Shown piece after piece: positions 5,744-6,153 of a DNA stretch of 6,153 nt. The notes beneath the pieces were generated by a model. It made no database searches, was not told where the DNA came from, and saw nothing but the letters and a program-made list of their open reading frames with translations. Position 1 is the stretch's first letter. Each line of letters begins with the position of its first letter. Made by a program: the position numbers and the translations under genes. The stretch covers positions 1-6,153 of the forward strand of contig CAMJRQ010000073.1 in assembly GCA_946408305.1 (NCBI GenBank), in the 5' to 3' direction. The stretch comes from an uncultured Prevotellaceae bacterium (lineage in GTDB: Bacteria; Bacteroidota; Bacteroidia; Bacteroidales; Bacteroidaceae).

Positions 5744-6153
5744 ATGGAAAAAGCGATTTTTGAGTTTCTGGGAACCATGATTCTCATTCTCATGGGCGAT
5801 GGCGTCTGCGCCAACGTCAGTCTGAACAAGTCGAAGGCTCAGGGAGCCGGATGGGTGGTCGTCACCTTTGCATGGGGACTGGCCGTGATGTGCGGCGTGC
5901 TGGTGGCCGGGCCCTATTCGGGAGCCCACCTCAACCCCGCCGTCTCCGTCGGTCTGGCCCTGGCCGGGCGGTTCGAGTGGAGCCTGGTGCTGCCCTATGT
6001 GGCCGCGCAGCTGGCCGGCGGCTTCGTGGGCGCCCTGCTCGTGTGGCTCTATTTCAAGGACCACTACGACGCCACGCCCGACGCCGACACCAAGCTGGGC
6101 ACCTTCTGCACCATGCCCGCCATCCGCCACACGTGGCGCAACCTGCTGAGCGA
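5744..6153 (+). CDS. glpF: Glycerol uptake facilitator (MIP/aquaglyceroporin), N-terminal part (cut by window edge)
   Basis: The first 136 residues of an inner-membrane aquaglyceroporin, roughly the first half of a typical protein of about 240 residues. Helix 1 is IFEFLGTMILILMGDGV (5-21) and helix 2 is GWVVVTFAWGLAVMCGVLVAG (36-56, split as GWVVVTFAWG and LAVMCGVLVAG). The first half-helix carries the NPA box in SGAHLNPAV (59-67). Helix 3 spans about 83-104 (PYVAAQLAGGFVGALLVWLY and flanks). Trp44 aligns with Trp48 of the E. coli GlpF selectivity filter, favouring glycerol over water-only transport. The second NPA and the filter arginine lie beyond the window. The gene follows glpK by 25 nt with no promoter box seen between them, so they are probably one operon. 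The reading frame is open to the last base. Confidence 0.95.
   Translation, partial: MEKAIFEFLGTMILILMGDGVCANVSLNKSKAQGAGWVVVTFAWGLAVMCGVLVAGPYSGAHLNPAVSVGLALAGRFEWSLVLPYVAAQLAGGFVGALLVWLYFKDHYDATPDADTKLGTFCTMPAIRHTWRNLLS

Noticed and set aside
2431..5829. Very long open frame on the minus strand (1132 codons) antisense to the hydrolase, glpK and the glpF start
   Set aside because: It is antisense to well-recognised proteins, and its translation is low-complexity His/Gly/Val/Ala-rich without domain motifs. It follows from GC-rich third positions and avoidance of TTA, CTA and TCA codons on the sense strand.

Overview
The window looks like chromosomal DNA from a GC-rich member of the Bacteroidales (Bacteroidota), perhaps Prevotellaceae; the genus cannot be fixed from this sequence. 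The basis is: TAnnTTTG-type -7 promoter boxes in the one divergent intergenic region, A-rich leaders mostly without Shine-Dalgarno sequences, a lipoprotein-type PBP4, an N-terminus of L-aspartate oxidase that reads like Bacteroidetes NadB, and a GH71/99-like hydrolase with a CBM9-like tail of a kind I associate with this phylum. Coding DNA is strongly GC-biased at third positions, which creates very long meaningless antisense frames; the spacers are clearly AT-richer.

Layout: (1) 1-215, minus strand, the first 71 codons of nadB (NAD biosynthesis), running off the left edge. (2) 216-331, a divergent intergenic region with a promoter-like -7 box on each strand. (3) 332-1630, plus, dacB, a compact lipoprotein D-Ala-D-Ala carboxypeptidase/endopeptidase (PBP4, peptidase family S13). 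(4) 1667-2320, plus, an exported Lys/Ala/Gln-rich coiled-coil protein of unknown function with an 18-residue internal repeat. (5) 2321-2432, a structured stretch: a hairpin burying an AGGAGG, then a strong intrinsic-terminator-like hairpin with a T tract that lies inside the first codons (signal peptide) of the next gene. (6) 2374-4182, plus, an exported GH71/99-like glycoside hydrolase with a C-terminal CBM9-like beta-sandwich. (7) 4219-5718, plus, glpK, glycerol kinase, preceded by three tandem degenerate octamers ending in the ribosome binding site. (8) 5744-6153, plus, glpF, the first 136 codons of the glycerol facilitator, running off the right edge.

How the genes may work together: dacB and the coiled-coil gene lie 36 nt apart with no promoter seen between them and probably form a cell-envelope transcription unit, ended or attenuated by the hairpin at 2397-2431. 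glpK and glpF (25 nt apart) are a standard glycerol uptake and phosphorylation pair. The exported hydrolase lies 36 nt upstream of glpK with no visible promoter between them, so it may be cotranscribed; a speculative reading is that it acts on a glycerol-containing glycoside whose glycerol then enters through GlpF. No RNA gene, mobile element, CRISPR array or defence system was seen. The most unusual signal is the terminator-like structure overlapping the signal-peptide codons of the hydrolase.
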